A stretch of DNA of 64,000 nucleotides from Candidatus Glassbacteria bacterium (GCA_019456185.1 VRUH01000001.1:54542-118541), one strand, 5' to 3'; counted from the stretch's first letter, positions 26,752 to 36,380 are shown. Made by a program: numbers and translations. The notes: a model not told the origin generated them from the sequence alone.

Positions 26752-29700
26752 TTGAGCAGCACCATCTTCCTGGTGGCCGTGAACTCACCCGCCCGCAGGC
26801 GGTAGAAGTACACGCCGCTGGCAACCTGCCGCCCGTGGAGGTCGGTGCCGTCCCAGGTCACCGTGTAGGCCCCGCTGCCCTGCACCCGGTCGACCAGCAC
26901 TTCAACGGTCCGTCCGCGAAGGTCGTAAATCGTCAGCCGCACCCTCGCCGGTTCGGAATCAGCGGGCACGAGATAGGATATCGAGGTGCCGGGGTTGAAC
27001 GGGTTCGGTGAGTTCTGGGCCAGACTGAACCCGCGCGGCAGGCCGGGGACGGATGCGGGGCTGTATTCCCGCCCTGCCAGCGCCAGGCTGCCGCTGTACT
27101 TTGCATGGGCGGCCCGGGTGTTCGCCAGCAGGTCGGCTTCGTCGTCCCCCACAACCACCGCCCAGGCCAGCCGCAGGGTATCGCCGGCGGCCAGAGAGTG
27201 CGGACCGCTGGCCAGCACGGTCGACCAGTCGTCCAGGGAATCGCTGGCCGCGTGGGATGTGCCGCCGCTCATGAATGCGAAGAACACGTTGTCGCTGTAG
27301 CCGGAGTGGACATAGCGCCAGTTGAGCACCGCCCTGGCTCCGCTGACCCTGTGGCCGCTGACCAGCGCCAGTCCGCCAGTCGGGAAGGTGCTTTCCTGCG
27401 GGTTGTAGACGTAACTCAGGCTCAGGCTCTCGTCCCATTTTACGGCGTTGCGGGTGGGGATCGAATCCGGGATATCCCAGTCGGCGTAAAGGCCCACATA
27501 GAGATTGTTGATTGTCGCCGGATGCGGGTTGAGCACCTCGTACTCCATGATCACGAAATCGTCGTCCGGGGCGTTGCGCCAGGCCATCGTGGTCTGCTTG
27601 AGCTTGATCCCGATCGCGTTGATCGTCCCGGAGCTTTTCTCCGCGGTATAGCCGACAGTCATCTGGTCGGCGCGCGGGGAGTTTTCGATAAGCTGGATCG
27701 GGCCGCCCGGAGCCGGAGACCAGTCCTCGCCGGCCACCCCATCGGAAACTTTCAGCGAGCTGGTGCCCACCAGCAGCGCGCCGCGGTGCAGGATCGTATA
27801 CCCGGCGTCCTGCGGATAGCGCAGTCCCTGCCCCGCGTTGTTGCGGCCGATACCGCCGCCGAACTGGCCGTAGTTGGTCAGGCTGAACAGGAAACTTCCC
27901 GCATCGTGGCTGACCAGACCCTGGACCGCCGGGGCGATCGGCAGGGTAAGCTGAAGGGTCTGCTCGTGCTGGCCGCCGGAGCCTGTCAGGTCGAGCAGCA
28001 GGACGAGCTGCCCGCCCGCCTCGGCCGTGGGTTCGATATCGAGTACGAACGGATCGGAGCTGTTGTCGGACCCGCCGAACCGGGCGATATCGCCGAAAGC
28101 GGCCGTTGTGTTGCGTAAGATCACGCCGGGGGAATTGGTGCGCAGTTCTCCGAATACATCGGTAATCGTGGTCCCGGAGTTGAACACCGGCACCACCAGC
28201 CTGATCCGTTCGCCCTGTTCGAGGTACCCGTTGCCGTTGCCGCCCTCGCTGTCGTCGATCCGGATCCGCTTGCTGTAGAGGATCGGCTCGTTGGGCAGGG
28301 GCAGGTTGGCGAACAGGGCGACCGGGTCGACCACGCCGTAGCCGTAGGCGAAATCCGGTCCTTCCAGCCCGTAATCAACCGCGCTGTCGATGAGCAGGTA
28401 TTTTATCTCATCGGGAGTAAGCCTGGGGTTGGCCTGGCGGATCAGGGCCACGAGTCCGGAAACGTAGGGGGCCGAGAAACTGGTGCCGTTGATTTTCTGG
28501 TAGCTGAACCCGTACTTGCTGGAGACTATGGTCGCCACCCGCTCGCCCGGCGCGCAGACCGTGGGTTTGACACTGAACGAGTCGCAGGCGCTGGGTCCGC
28601 GGCTGCTGAAAGAAGAAATCCGGTTGAGTGAGTCCACCGATCCGACCGCGAACACGTTGACCGGGCTTTCCGTGCGGCTGGCGGGACTGCCGGTGGTCCA
28701 GGGGTCGGGGCCCTCGTTGCCGGCGCTCCAGATCACCACCGTTCCGGCGGCCTCTACCCGGTCGATCATGCGCCAGATCACCTGGCGGCAGACATCCTCG
28801 TTGTACTCGCCGGTGGTACCATAGCTGTTGTTGATCACGTCGGGCACATCGACCACGGTCTCCGGGTTGCCGTCGGGGTCCAGCGCCCACTGGAACGCGG
28901 AGATCAGCCAGCTGTCCTTGGTTGTGGATGCGCCCTCGTCGCTGAGGTTCTGGTTGTCGAATATTTTCGCACCGATCCACTGGGCGTCGAACGCCACGCC
29001 GAGGCTGCGCTCGCCGCCCACCATGATCCCCATCACACCCGTGCCGTGCGATGGCGTGTTGAACTCGTCATCGATCGGGAACGTGCTGCCGTCCACCGGG
29101 TCGAACCAGCTTTCGGCCGAGGTGCCGTCGTTATTGCCGCGCCACTTTGCGCTCAGCATCGGGTGGCTCCCGTCAATCCCGGAGCCGATCGCGCAGACGA
29201 GGATTCCCTTGCCGGTCAGGCCTCTGTTCCACAGATTGTTAAGCTGGAGGGTGCGGATCGGGTAGCTCTGGGCGCGGAGAGTGTCGGGATGGGGCACCGC
29301 GGCGATCCCGAGCGACTTTTCCACGATGTCCCTGCGGACGTGCAGCCGGTCGAAGGTGATATATTCGACCTCCTCACGAGCCGATAAATCCGCGATAAAA
29401 GAGGCCCGGCCTGTTACGGCGATTGAGTTATTGACCCAGAAAGACTTGTAGGAATCGACCGCCCCGGCCGCGATGGCCTGTTCCAGCAGCTCGATAACCT
29501 GCGCCTGGGACTCGCTGGTGACGGCCAGCATCGCGCCGACGACCTCGCTGTGGCGTTTCTTCTTGTCCGCTGAGGCGAGCCTGAGGCCGTTGTCCAGCGC
29601 GGCCAGTTCCAGCCAGTCGTCGATATAGACGATCACCTCGAGGGTTTCCGAGCCGCCGCCCTCTGTTAAGGCCGAATACAGACCGGGGCTGAGGCGCGAA

Positions 29701-29801
29701 CTGACCGGCTCCGCTGCCCGGAGAGCAGAACCGCACAGAATAAGGCACAGAGCGGTTGTTAGCTGTGTTGTAAGAGAGCAGAATCTGAAAACAGGACGCA
29801 C
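26748..29801 (-). CDS. Secreted subtilase-like (S8) protein with C-terminal FlgD-like Ig domain; catalytic Asp replaced
   Basis: Large exported protein of 1017 residues from the GTG at 29799-29801, which gives a normal signal peptide after GGGGA; a TTG at 29861 would add 20 residues and a poor leader. N-terminal prodomain-like region (to about 190), then an S8 peptidase fold: the Asp motif reads AIGSGIDGSHP, with Gly206 where the catalytic Asp should be; His252 is in SHGTGVMG and Ser441 in NGTSFSAPYVSG. A long beta-rich middle follows, and the end is a FlgD-like Ig domain (TWDGTDLHGRQVASGVYFYR) often used for secretion sorting in FCB bacteria. With one triad residue lost, activity is doubtful. 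Confidence 0.88.
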   Translation of the reverse strand: MRPVFRFCSLTTQLTTALCLILCGSALRAAEPVSSRLSPGLYSALTEGGGSETLEVIVYIDDWLELAALDNGLRLASADKKKRHSEVVGAMLAVTSESQAQVIELLEQAIAAGAVDSYKSFWVNNSIAVTGRASFIADLSAREEVEYITFDRLHVRRDIVEKSLGIAAVPHPDTLRAQSYPIRTLQLNNLWNRGLTGKGILVCAIGSGIDGSHPMLSAKWRGNNDGTSAESWFDPVDGSTFPIDDEFNTPSHGTGVMGIMVGGERSLGVAFDAQWIGAKIFDNQNLSDEGASTTKDSWLISAFQWALDPDGNPETVVDVPDVINNSYGTTGEYNEDVCRQVIWRMIDRVEAAGTVVIWSAGNEGPDPWTTGSPASRTESPVNVFAVGSVDSLNRISSFSSRGPSACDSFSVKPTVCAPGERVATIVSSKYGFSYQKINGTSFSAPYVSGLVALIRQANPRLTPDEIKYLLIDSAVDYGLEGPDFAYGYGVVDPVALFANLPLPNEPILYSKRIRIDDSEGGNGNGYLEQGERIRLVVPVFNSGTTITDVFGELRTNSPGVILRNTTAAFGDIARFGGSDNSSDPFVLDIEPTAEAGGQLVLLLDLTGSGGQHEQTLQLTLPIAPAVQGLVSHDAGSFLFSLTNYGQFGGGIGRNNAGQGLRYPQDAGYTILHRGALLVGTSSLKVSDGVAGEDWSPAPGGPIQLIENSPRADQMTVGYTAEKSSGTINAIGIKLKQTTMAWRNAPDDDFVIMEYEVLNPHPATINNLYVGLYADWDIPDSIPTRNAVKWDESLSLSYVYNPQESTFPTGGLALVSGHRVSGARAVLNWRYVHSGYSDNVFFAFMSGGTSHAASDSLDDWSTVLASGPHSLAAGDTLRLAWAVVVGDDEADLLANTRAAHAKYSGSLALAGREYSPASVPGLPRGFSLAQNSPNPFNPGTSISYLVPADSEPARVRLTIYDLRGRTVEVLVDRVQGSGAYTVTWDGTDLHGRQVASGVYFYRLRAGEFTATRKMVLLK

Positions 29802-30043
29802 ATAATCCCCGTGGAAAAATACAAACGTCGTTCGCGGGAAAAATAAGGGGGGAGTAAGCAAAAAGCAAGAAACGAGCCGGCCCGTTGGGGGCGTTTTGAC
29901 TCTGAATCAGCCGCCGGTTATATTTGCTGATATCAGTTCAGGCAAGCCGATTGAGCAGTTCGCCGCAGCGCCTTCTCGAATCTTGTTACACCACAGCCGG
30001 TTCCTGGTTCCAGCCGGTGGCGTTTTACGGAGGAAATCCTGCG

Positions 30044-30586
30044 ATGGACAGCTTCCTGGCCGGAAAAACGAAGATCGGATTGCTGAAAGGCGATATTACC
30101 CAAAGCGGGTCCGATGCGATTGTCAACGCGGCCAACAGCGCACTGCGGATGGGAGGCGGCGTGGCGGGAGCGATCCTGCGCGCGGGCGGGGAATCTATCC
30201 AGCGCGAATGCGACAAGATCGGCGGCACACCGGTCGGCACGGCTGCGATCACCGGTGGCGGCAACCTGCGGGCGCGCTACGTAATCCACGCGGTTGGCCC
30301 TCGTCAGGGGGAAGGCGACGAGGGCCGTAAACTGGCCGGGGCAACCCGCTCCAGCCTGGAGCTTGCCGAGAGCAACGAGCTGGAATCGATCGCCCTTCCT
30401 GCGGTCAGCAGCGGCATCTTCGGTATCCCGCTCGATTTCTGCGCCCGCACCATGTTGGAAGCCGCAATCTCCTATCTTCGCACGGGCGAACACAGCCTTC
30501 GCGAGGTTGTTTTCTGCCTGTTCGACGACGAGGCATTGGAGGCGTTCTCACAGGCCCTCGAAGATCTCACCGGCCCGGCAGCCTGA
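30044..30586 (+). CDS. Macro domain protein (ADP-ribose binding/hydrolase)
   Basis: Binds or removes ADP-ribose from proteins or small molecules such as O-acetyl-ADP-ribose. The 180-residue protein carries the macro-domain signatures GDITQSGSDAIVNAANS, GGGVAGAI, and ALPAVSSGIFGIPL in order. The ATG at 30044 follows GGAGGAAATCC and matches the family start; the frame is open upstream to 29924 but that part has no family resemblance. Single gene between the subtilase locus and the nitrogen cluster; the 29802-30043 gap shows no gene. Confidence 0.92.
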   Translation: MDSFLAGKTKIGLLKGDITQSGSDAIVNAANSALRMGGGVAGAILRAGGESIQRECDKIGGTPVGTAAITGGGNLRARYVIHAVGPRQGEGDEGRKLAGATRSSLELAESNELESIALPAVSSGIFGIPLDFCARTMLEAAISYLRTGEHSLREVVFCLFDDEALEAFSQALEDLTGPAA

Positions 30587-30695
30587 AATCTTGTATCTTG
30601 CCTGAAAACCTTTTGCAAACTAAATTTATTTTTTCTGCGCTTTTGCTGTCCGGCCTTCGCCGGTTTTTCCAATTCTTATTGGTTGTTGGTACACG

Positions 30696-31367
30696 ATGCG
30701 CAAACTGATGGTGCTGGTGGCCCAGGGAGAAAACGAGCTGGCGGGCGAGGTTCGCGCGGCGCTCGATGGCCTGGACTATGAAGTTCTGCATCCCACCGCA
30801 ACCGACGGCAAGTCGCTGAGGGAAATCGAGCAGGTCGATCTGTTCCTGCTGGTGGCCGCGCGCGTGCGCGGGCTGGAAAAGCTGGCTGTCACCCTGAGTG
30901 ACGACGACCTGCTGAAATCCGTGCCCAGGCTGGTAATCACCTCCGACAAGGCTCTGGAAAAGTTCGACTACTGCCGGCTGGCTGACGAAATCCTGGTCAC
31001 GCCGTTCACGTCAGTTGAACTGACTGCGCGCCTGCGGATGATAAGCTGGCGGCTGTTCAAAGTGGACCCGTCAAACCGGGTGACCGCGGATGAACTGGTG
31101 ATCAATCTGGCCACCTACGAAGTGACCCTTGACGGCTCGCCAGTGGATTTGACATTCAAGGAATACGAACTCCTGCGCTATCTGGCTACCCACCGCAGAC
31201 GTGTCCATTCCCGGCGCGAACTGCTCAGCCGTGTCTGGGGCGAAGATTACTACGGCGGGGCGCGCACGGTGGACGTCCATATCAGGCGGATCAGGGCCAA
31301 GATCGAACAGAGAGGCCGGCAGTATATCCAGACCGTGCGGGGTGTGGGCTACCGCTTTATCGGGTAA
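30696..31367 (+). CDS. OmpR-family transcriptional regulator with degenerate receiver (GlnR-like arrangement)
   Basis: DNA-binding regulator of 223 residues. The C-terminal winged helix (about 125-223) is canonical OmpR/PhoB type: TFKEYELLRYLATH, SRRELLSRVWG, RTVDVHIRRIRAKIE and VRGVGYRF. The N-terminal receiver-like domain lacks the phosphorylation set: the acidic pair is replaced (VLVAQGEN), the acceptor site reads LFLLVAA with no Asp, and the conserved Lys is Thr (VTPFTS). It should therefore act without phosphorylation. It lies directly upstream of glnA with a tandem operator-like repeat between them. Actinobacterial GlnR, a phosphorylation-independent OmpR-type regulator, is the nearest known parallel, but orthology is not claimed. 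Confidence 0.85.
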   Translation: MRKLMVLVAQGENELAGEVRAALDGLDYEVLHPTATDGKSLREIEQVDLFLLVAARVRGLEKLAVTLSDDDLLKSVPRLVITSDKALEKFDYCRLADEILVTPFTSVELTARLRMISWRLFKVDPSNRVTADELVINLATYEVTLDGSPVDLTFKEYELLRYLATHRRRVHSRRELLSRVWGEDYYGGARTVDVHIRRIRAKIEQRGRQYIQTVRGVGYRFIG

Positions 31368-31393
31368 TCCCCGCCTTATTAATCCTCATTTAA

Positions 31394-31415
31394 TCTTTCT
31401 GAAATCTTTCTGAAA
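31394..31415 (+). promoter_or_regulatory. Tandem 11-bp operator-like repeat upstream of glnA
   Basis: Two exact copies of TCTTTCTGAAA stand head to tail (31394-31404 and 31405-31415), 110 bases before the glnA start. An 11-bp direct-repeat period is the hallmark of PhoB/OmpR-type winged-helix dimers binding one face of DNA. A partial repeat CCTCATT flanks it on both sides (31384 and 31421). The neighbouring OmpR-family gene is the obvious candidate binder. Confidence 0.65.
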
Positions 31416-31525
31416 CATTTCCTCATTATTTTTCAGCCACGAGTTTATCGTATTCAAAGTTGTTCGGCTCCCGTAACTGCGCGGAAGAGCAGTCAAGCAA
31501 CCAAAATATCCACAGGAGGACCTAA

Positions 31526-32938
31526 GTGGGACCGAAGGAAGTACTACAACTCATTAAGGAAAAAGACGTAAAGGTAGTCGACGTGCGATTCATGGATTTT
31601 CCGGGCCTGTGGCAGCACTTCTCGATTCCGGCGAGTGAGTTGAGCGAGGATACGTTCGAGGAGGGACTGGGTTTCGACGGCTCCAGTATCCGCGGCTGGC
31701 AGGAAATCAACGAGAGCGATATGATCGTGCGGCCCGACGCGGCCACGGCGTTTATCGATCCGTTCATGGAACACACCACGCTCGTGATCATCTGCGACAT
31801 CTGCGATCCGGTTACCGGCGAGGACTACTCCCGCGACCCGCGCCATATCGGCAAGAAAGCGGTCAAGTACATGAAGACCACGGGGATCGGCGACACGGCG
31901 TACTTCGGACCCGAGGCCGAGTTCTTCATTTTCGACGACATCCGTTTCGACCAGACCCCCCACTCCGGGTATTATTTCCTGGATTCGGTCGAGGGAGTGT
32001 GGAACAGCGGGCGCGACGAGGGCCCGAACCTGGGCTACAAGCCCCGCCACAAGGAAGGCTATTTCCCGGTTCCGCCGACCGATTCTCAGCAGGATATCAG
32101 GACCGAGATGATGCTGACGATGATGGATTGCGGCATCGATATCGAATGCCAGCACCACGAAGTGGCCACCGCCGGGCAGGCCGAGATCGACATGCGGTTC
32201 ATGCCGTTGGTCAAATGCGCCGACAGTCTGCTCTTGTACAAATACATCGTCAAGAATGTCGCGCGCAAGCACGGCAAGACTGCCACGTTCATGCCCAAGC
32301 CCATCTTTGCCGACAACGGCAGCGGGATGCACATCCACCTCTCGATCTGGAAAGGCGATACTCCGTTGTTCGCCGGCGACGGCTACGGCGGGATGAGCGA
32401 GATGGCGATGTGGGCTATCGGCGGTATCCTCAAGCACGCGGCCAGTATCCTCGCTTTCACCAACCCGACTACCAACAGCTACAAGCGCCTGGTGCCGGGT
32501 TTCGAGGCGCCTGTGAACCTGGCCTACAGCTCGCGTAACCGCAGCGCAGCGGTCCGCCTGCCGATGTACAGCAACTCGCCCAAGGCCAAGCGGCTCGAGT
32601 TCCGCTGCCCCGATCCCAGTTGCAACCCCTACCTCGCGTTCTCGGCTCTGCTGATGGCCGCGCTGGACGGGATTCAGAACAAGGTCGATCCGGGCGACCC
32701 GCTGGACAAGAATATCTACGACCTGCCGCCCGAGGAGCTGGCCAAGGTGCCGACCACGCCCGGTTCGCTGGAAGCGGCGCTCAACGCCCTCTCCGATGAC
32801 CACGAGTACCTGCTCAAGGGCAACGTGTTTACCGAGGACGTTATCGAGACCTGGATCGACTATAAGATGACGAATGAAGTTCAGGAAATGGCGCTCAGGC
32901 CTCATCCATACGAGTTTTTTCTCTACTACGATATCTGA
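31526..32938 (+). CDS. glnA: Glutamine synthetase type I (adenylylatable, GSI-beta type)
   Basis: ATP-dependent synthesis of glutamine from glutamate and ammonia. The 470-residue protein has the metal and substrate motifs [29 protein letters not shown], and [17 protein letters not shown]. The adenylylation loop reads NIYDLPPEE with Tyr398 at the site modified by GlnE in E. coli (Tyr397), and the length fits the GSI-beta class. Starts with GTG at 31526 after CAGGAGG. A GlnE-like gene lies just downstream, which fits control by adenylylation; the regulator upstream suggests transcriptional control too. Confidence 0.97.
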   Translation: MGPKEVLQLIKEKDVKVVDVRFMDFPGLWQHFSIPASELSEDTFEEGLGFDGSSIRGWQEINESDMIVRPDAATAFIDPFMEHTTLVIICDICDPVTGEDYSRDPRHIGKKAVKYMKTTGIGDTAYFGPEAEFFIFDDIRFDQTPHSGYYFLDSVEGVWNSGRDEGPNLGYKPRHKEGYFPVPPTDSQQDIRTEMMLTMMDCGIDIECQHHEVATAGQAEIDMRFMPLVKCADSLLLYKYIVKNVARKHGKTATFMPKPIFADNGSGMHIHLSIWKGDTPLFAGDGYGGMSEMAMWAIGGILKHAASILAFTNPTTNSYKRLVPGFEAPVNLAYSSRNRSAAVRLPMYSNSPKAKRLEFRCPDPSCNPYLAFSALLMAALDGIQNKVDPGDPLDKNIYDLPPEELAKVPTTPGSLEAALNALSDDHEYLLKGNVFTEDVIETWIDYKMTNEVQEMALRPHPYEFFLYYDI

Positions 32939-32967
32939 TCAGGATGGATCCTGGTATCTCGATACGG

Positions 32968-33005
32968 GCCGCCGGCAGGAGTGAAATTCAGCCGGCGGCT
33001 TTCTT
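32968..33005 (+). terminator. Intrinsic terminator after glnA
   Basis: Perfect 9-bp stem GCCGCCGGC / GCCGGCGGC (32968-32976 and 32991-32999) with a 14-base loop, followed by TTTCTTT. Located 30 bases after the glnA stop. Confidence 0.88.
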
Positions 33006-33023
33006 TGCTCAGGCCTTTTTAGA

Positions 33024-33053
33024 TTGTAATTCACCCCCGGCCCCTTTTATTAT
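33024..33053 (+). promoter_or_regulatory. Candidate promoter for the ACT-adenylyltransferase gene
   Basis: TTGTAA (33024-33029), 18-base spacer, TATTAT (33048-33053), downstream of the glnA terminator. It would let the GlnE-like gene be transcribed separately from glnA. Confidence 0.5.
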
Positions 33054-33108
33054 ATTAGTCTTGAGTGGTTAAGACCTTTGAGGGGATAACACGTTTCCGG
33101 CGGTAAGC

Positions 33109-35442
33109 GTGAACGGCGAGGGATCCAAAAAAAGAAAAATCGACGGGCGGCTGGTGCAGAGACTCAGGGCGCTTGATGGTGAACTTGAAACCAGGCTGAT
33201 CGAAATTCACCTGCGCCGGATGGACGAGCAGTATTTCGCCACCTGTACCGAAAACGAGATCGCCGGGCATCTCAAAGTGATGTCCGCGCTCGGTCCGGGC
33301 AGAAGCTGCGGGATATCCCGCAGGGAACTCGAGCCGGGCCTCTGGCAGCTGACTGTGGTTGCGTTCGACCACCAGGGGCTGTTTTCGTTTATCGCCGGCA
33401 GCCTCGCCAGCGCGGGACTCAGTATCGAGCGGGGGCAGGTCTGGACCTGGGAGGAAGAGCCGGAACCGGAGCAGCAGGACAGGGGCAAGGCACGGATGAA
33501 GTACGATTTCCGTCTGCGCCGCTGGATTCCCCGTTCCCAGTCCGCTGGCGACTCGGTTTCGCCCGCCGATTCGCTGGAGCGCAAAAAGATTGTCGATGTG
33601 TTCACCGTGCGCGCCACCGGCGCAGAACCTGACTGGGAGGAACTGGAGCGGAATCTCGACAGGCTGGTCCAGCTTCTGCTGCGCGGCAAGGAGGAGGAGG
33701 CCCGCGCCAAGGTCGGGCGCAGGGTGATCGAGTACCTCGGTGGCAACTGCCGCGTGGACGATCAGGCGCTGCTGCCGGTCCGGGTCTATTTCGACAATGA
33801 ATCATCGAAACGCTACACGGCGATGGATATCGAGGCGGAGGACACGCCCGCCTTCCTGTTCCTGTTTACCAATGCACTGGCCAGGCGGGGAGTCGATATC
33901 CATCGGATCACGATCGGCACCAGCAGGGGTAAAGTCCGCGACCGTTTCCTGATCACCGACAGCCAGGGCCGCCGGATCGATAAAGCGGAACGGATCGATG
34001 AGTTGCGGTTTATTGTCGTGCTGGTCAAGCAGTTCAGCCACCTGCTGGTGGCCAGTCCCGACCCGGCGATGGCCCTGAAAAATTTCGAACAGCTGGTGGA
34101 GCGGATCTGGGACGACCATGAGAGGGGAGACGCCGAGGGCTGGCGCATGCTCGACCTGGCCGACCAGCCGGTGCTCGAAGCCATGGCCCGGCTGTTCGGC
34201 ACCAGCAATTTCCTCTGGGAAGATTTCCTCCGCCTGCAGTATGAAAACCTGCTGCCCGTCTTCCAGGACCTCGATTCCCTGGAAAATTACAAGGACAAGG
34301 CGGACATGTGGTCCGAGTGCGAACTGGAGTTGCTGGACGCCTCCTCGTTCGAGGACGCGGTCGAGCGGCTGAACAGCTTCAAGGACCGCGAAATGTTCCG
34401 GATCGACATGCGGCACATCCTCGACCGGATTACCGATTTCAGCGAGTTCAGCCGCGAGCTGACAGATCTGGTGGAAATAGTGATCGAGCAGGCCTACCGG
34501 ATCGCCGACAGTAATCTCAGGGCTCGTTTCGGCCCGCCGCAGACCGGGGAAGGGGAATTGTGCAGCTTCGCCGTCTTCGCCCTGGGCAAGGCCGGGGGGC
34601 GGGAACTGGGTTACGCATCGGATATCGAGGTGCTGTTTGTCAATTCGGGTCCGGGCACGACCAGGGGCCCGGAGGTTGTCGACAACAGCGAATATTTCGA
34701 GAAACTGGCCAAGGCCATAATCAAAACCATCCGGGCCAAACGACAGGGCATTTTCGAGCTCGACCTCCGGTTCCGGCCTTACGGTAACCAGGGACCGCTG
34801 TGCAACACGCTTAACCAGATCGAGGAATATTATTCCGACGACGGACCGGCGTGGGATTTCGAACGCCAGTGCCTGGTCAGGCTCAGGCCGATTGCCGGGG
34901 GCGAGGATCTGGGTAACAAAGTATGCGAGGTGCGAGACAAGTTTGTCTACAGCGGCAAACCGTTGAATTTCGGCGAGCTTGCGCGGCTGCACCGCAAACA
35001 GCAGGAGGAGTACGCCGCCGGAGGGAGACTGAACGCCAAGTTCAGCGACGGCGGTCTGGTGGATGTCGAGTACCACGTCCAGCACCTGCAGATTGACCAC
35101 GGCGCCGGCGACCCGTCGGTGCGGCGGAACTCTACCCGCAAGGCGCTGCAGGCCCTGCACGCAGGCGGGTATATCTCCGATGGAGATTACGCCGACCTTC
35201 GCGGCGCCCATGATTTCCTGCGTTGCCTGATTAACGCCCTGAGGATTCTGCGGGGCAATGCGCGGGATCTGGTGGTGCCGGACGCCGAGAGCGAGGAGTT
35301 CCTGTTCCTGGCTCGCAGGATGGGTTATCCCACCGGTGAGGAAGGCCGGTTGGACCTTGACATGGAGCGGCACACCACGGCGGTGAAACGGATTGTCGAT
35401 TGGGACAGCAAGGCCGGATTATCTCAGGAAACAGGGAGTTGA
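33109..35442 (+). CDS. ACT-ACT-GlnE-like adenylyltransferase, putative glutamine synthetase modifier
   Basis: Unusual 777-residue fusion. Two ACT-like domains resembling those at the end of GlnD come first (about 75-165, GLFSFIAGSLASAGLSIERG; about 225-295, FLFLFTNALARRGVDIHRI). A helical region follows, then a GlnE-type nucleotidyltransferase: FALGKAGGRELGYASDIEVLF (about 486-508) with the D-x-E metal pair, LDLRFRPYGNQGPL (about 550) and the PII-UTase-like helical segment DGGLVDVEYHVQHLQ (about 645). Normal GlnE has two transferase domains and no ACT; GlnD has HD plus ACT. Position between two glutamine synthetase genes supports glutamine synthetase as target. Starts with GTG at 33109. Confidence 0.85.
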   Translation: MNGEGSKKRKIDGRLVQRLRALDGELETRLIEIHLRRMDEQYFATCTENEIAGHLKVMSALGPGRSCGISRRELEPGLWQLTVVAFDHQGLFSFIAGSLASAGLSIERGQVWTWEEEPEPEQQDRGKARMKYDFRLRRWIPRSQSAGDSVSPADSLERKKIVDVFTVRATGAEPDWEELERNLDRLVQLLLRGKEEEARAKVGRRVIEYLGGNCRVDDQALLPVRVYFDNESSKRYTAMDIEAEDTPAFLFLFTNALARRGVDIHRITIGTSRGKVRDRFLITDSQGRRIDKAERIDELRFIVVLVKQFSHLLVASPDPAMALKNFEQLVERIWDDHERGDAEGWRMLDLADQPVLEAMARLFGTSNFLWEDFLRLQYENLLPVFQDLDSLENYKDKADMWSECELELLDASSFEDAVERLNSFKDREMFRIDMRHILDRITDFSEFSRELTDLVEIVIEQAYRIADSNLRARFGPPQTGEGELCSFAVFALGKAGGRELGYASDIEVLFVNSGPGTTRGPEVVDNSEYFEKLAKAIIKTIRAKRQGIFELDLRFRPYGNQGPLCNTLNQIEEYYSDDGPAWDFERQCLVRLRPIAGGEDLGNKVCEVRDKFVYSGKPLNFGELARLHRKQQEEYAAGGRLNAKFSDGGLVDVEYHVQHLQIDHGAGDPSVRRNSTRKALQALHAGGYISDGDYADLRGAHDFLRCLINALRILRGNARDLVVPDAESEEFLFLARRMGYPTGEEGRLDLDMERHTTAVKRIVDWDSKAGLSQETGS

Positions 35443-35446
35443 AACA

Positions 35447-36379
35447 GTGACGGCGCAGACAGAGGCCCGCAACAGGGAATGGATCGACGAGGTTCTGGGG
35501 GGCAGGAAGCTGGCCTATTCCACAACCAATTTTCTCAACTACCCTCTGGAGGAATCTCTGCGCCGGATCGCCCTGGGGGGCTTCCGCAACGTTGAAATCT
35601 GGGGTAATATCAGGCACCTCGACCCGCGCAACGAGAACGAAGACGTCAACGCCACGGCCGCGCTGTGCCAAAAACTGGGCCTGCGGGTCCTGTCGATTCA
35701 CGCCCCGTTCACTCTCGACCACGACAACGACTCCCCGCGCCGAATGGATGTCTGGGAAAAACTGGTTGTGCGCTCGATGGAGCAGGCCGAACTGCTGGGC
35801 GCGTCCACCCTGGTTGTCCACCCGGTCACCAGCGGGACCGATAACTCGGACGACGCGTTCCGGGCGATGGTGGAGCGTACGGGCGAGTCCCTGATGCGGC
35901 TGGCGGATATCGCCGCCGGCAAGGGACAACTGATCGCTATCGAGAACATGCCGGCCCATCGCGTCCGCCGCTGGGGGCGGGCAGTGGATGAGCTCTACGA
36001 ATTCGTCAACGGCAGCGGACGGGACAACCTGGGGATCTGCCTGGACACCGGCCATGTGGTGTTCAATAACGGCGATCCCTCGCGGGACCTGGAACAGTGC
36101 CTGGACCGTGTTTTCAGCGTACATATGAACGACAATATCTGGGGCATGCACATGGACCTGCATCTGGTGCCCGGCACGGGCTCGGTGGACTGGCAGCGCT
36201 TCCGCGCGCTGCTGGAAGCGGAGCGGTTCGGCGGGATGATCGTGCTGGAACTCGACAGCCGCGGCCGTCCCAGCAGCATCTTCGAAGAGGCCCGCGCTTT
36301 CGCGGCCGGGTATTTTTCTGACAGCGGGGACGGGCAGTCCGCACCCCGACGGCAGCCGGAAATGAATCCGGGGGAGTGA
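35447..36379 (+). CDS. Sugar phosphate isomerase/epimerase-like TIM-barrel protein
   Basis: The 310-residue protein belongs to the xylose isomerase-like TIM-barrel superfamily (AP endonuclease family 2 fold). Motifs include VLSIHAPFTLDHDND, TLVVHPVTSG, IAIENMPAH, GICLDTGHV, and FSVHMNDNIWGMHMDLHLVPGTG; the His, Glu and Asp residues in these fit the usual metal site. The GTG at 35447, after GGGAG, starts four bases beyond the previous stop; an upstream in-frame start would overlap that gene. It sits tightly between the adenylyltransferase and the second glutamine synthetase, 1 base from the latter. Substrate unknown. Confidence 0.82.
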   Translation: MTAQTEARNREWIDEVLGGRKLAYSTTNFLNYPLEESLRRIALGGFRNVEIWGNIRHLDPRNENEDVNATAALCQKLGLRVLSIHAPFTLDHDNDSPRRMDVWEKLVVRSMEQAELLGASTLVVHPVTSGTDNSDDAFRAMVERTGESLMRLADIAAGKGQLIAIENMPAHRVRRWGRAVDELYEFVNGSGRDNLGICLDTGHVVFNNGDPSRDLEQCLDRVFSVHMNDNIWGMHMDLHLVPGTGSVDWQRFRALLEAERFGGMIVLELDSRGRPSSIFEEARAFAAGYFSDSGDGQSAPRRQPEMNPGE

Positions 36380-36380
36380 G

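Noticed and set aside
33109-35442. Simple annotation as GlnD uridylyltransferase
   Set aside because: ACT domains suggest GlnD, but there is no HD domain and the transferase motifs are of GlnE type.
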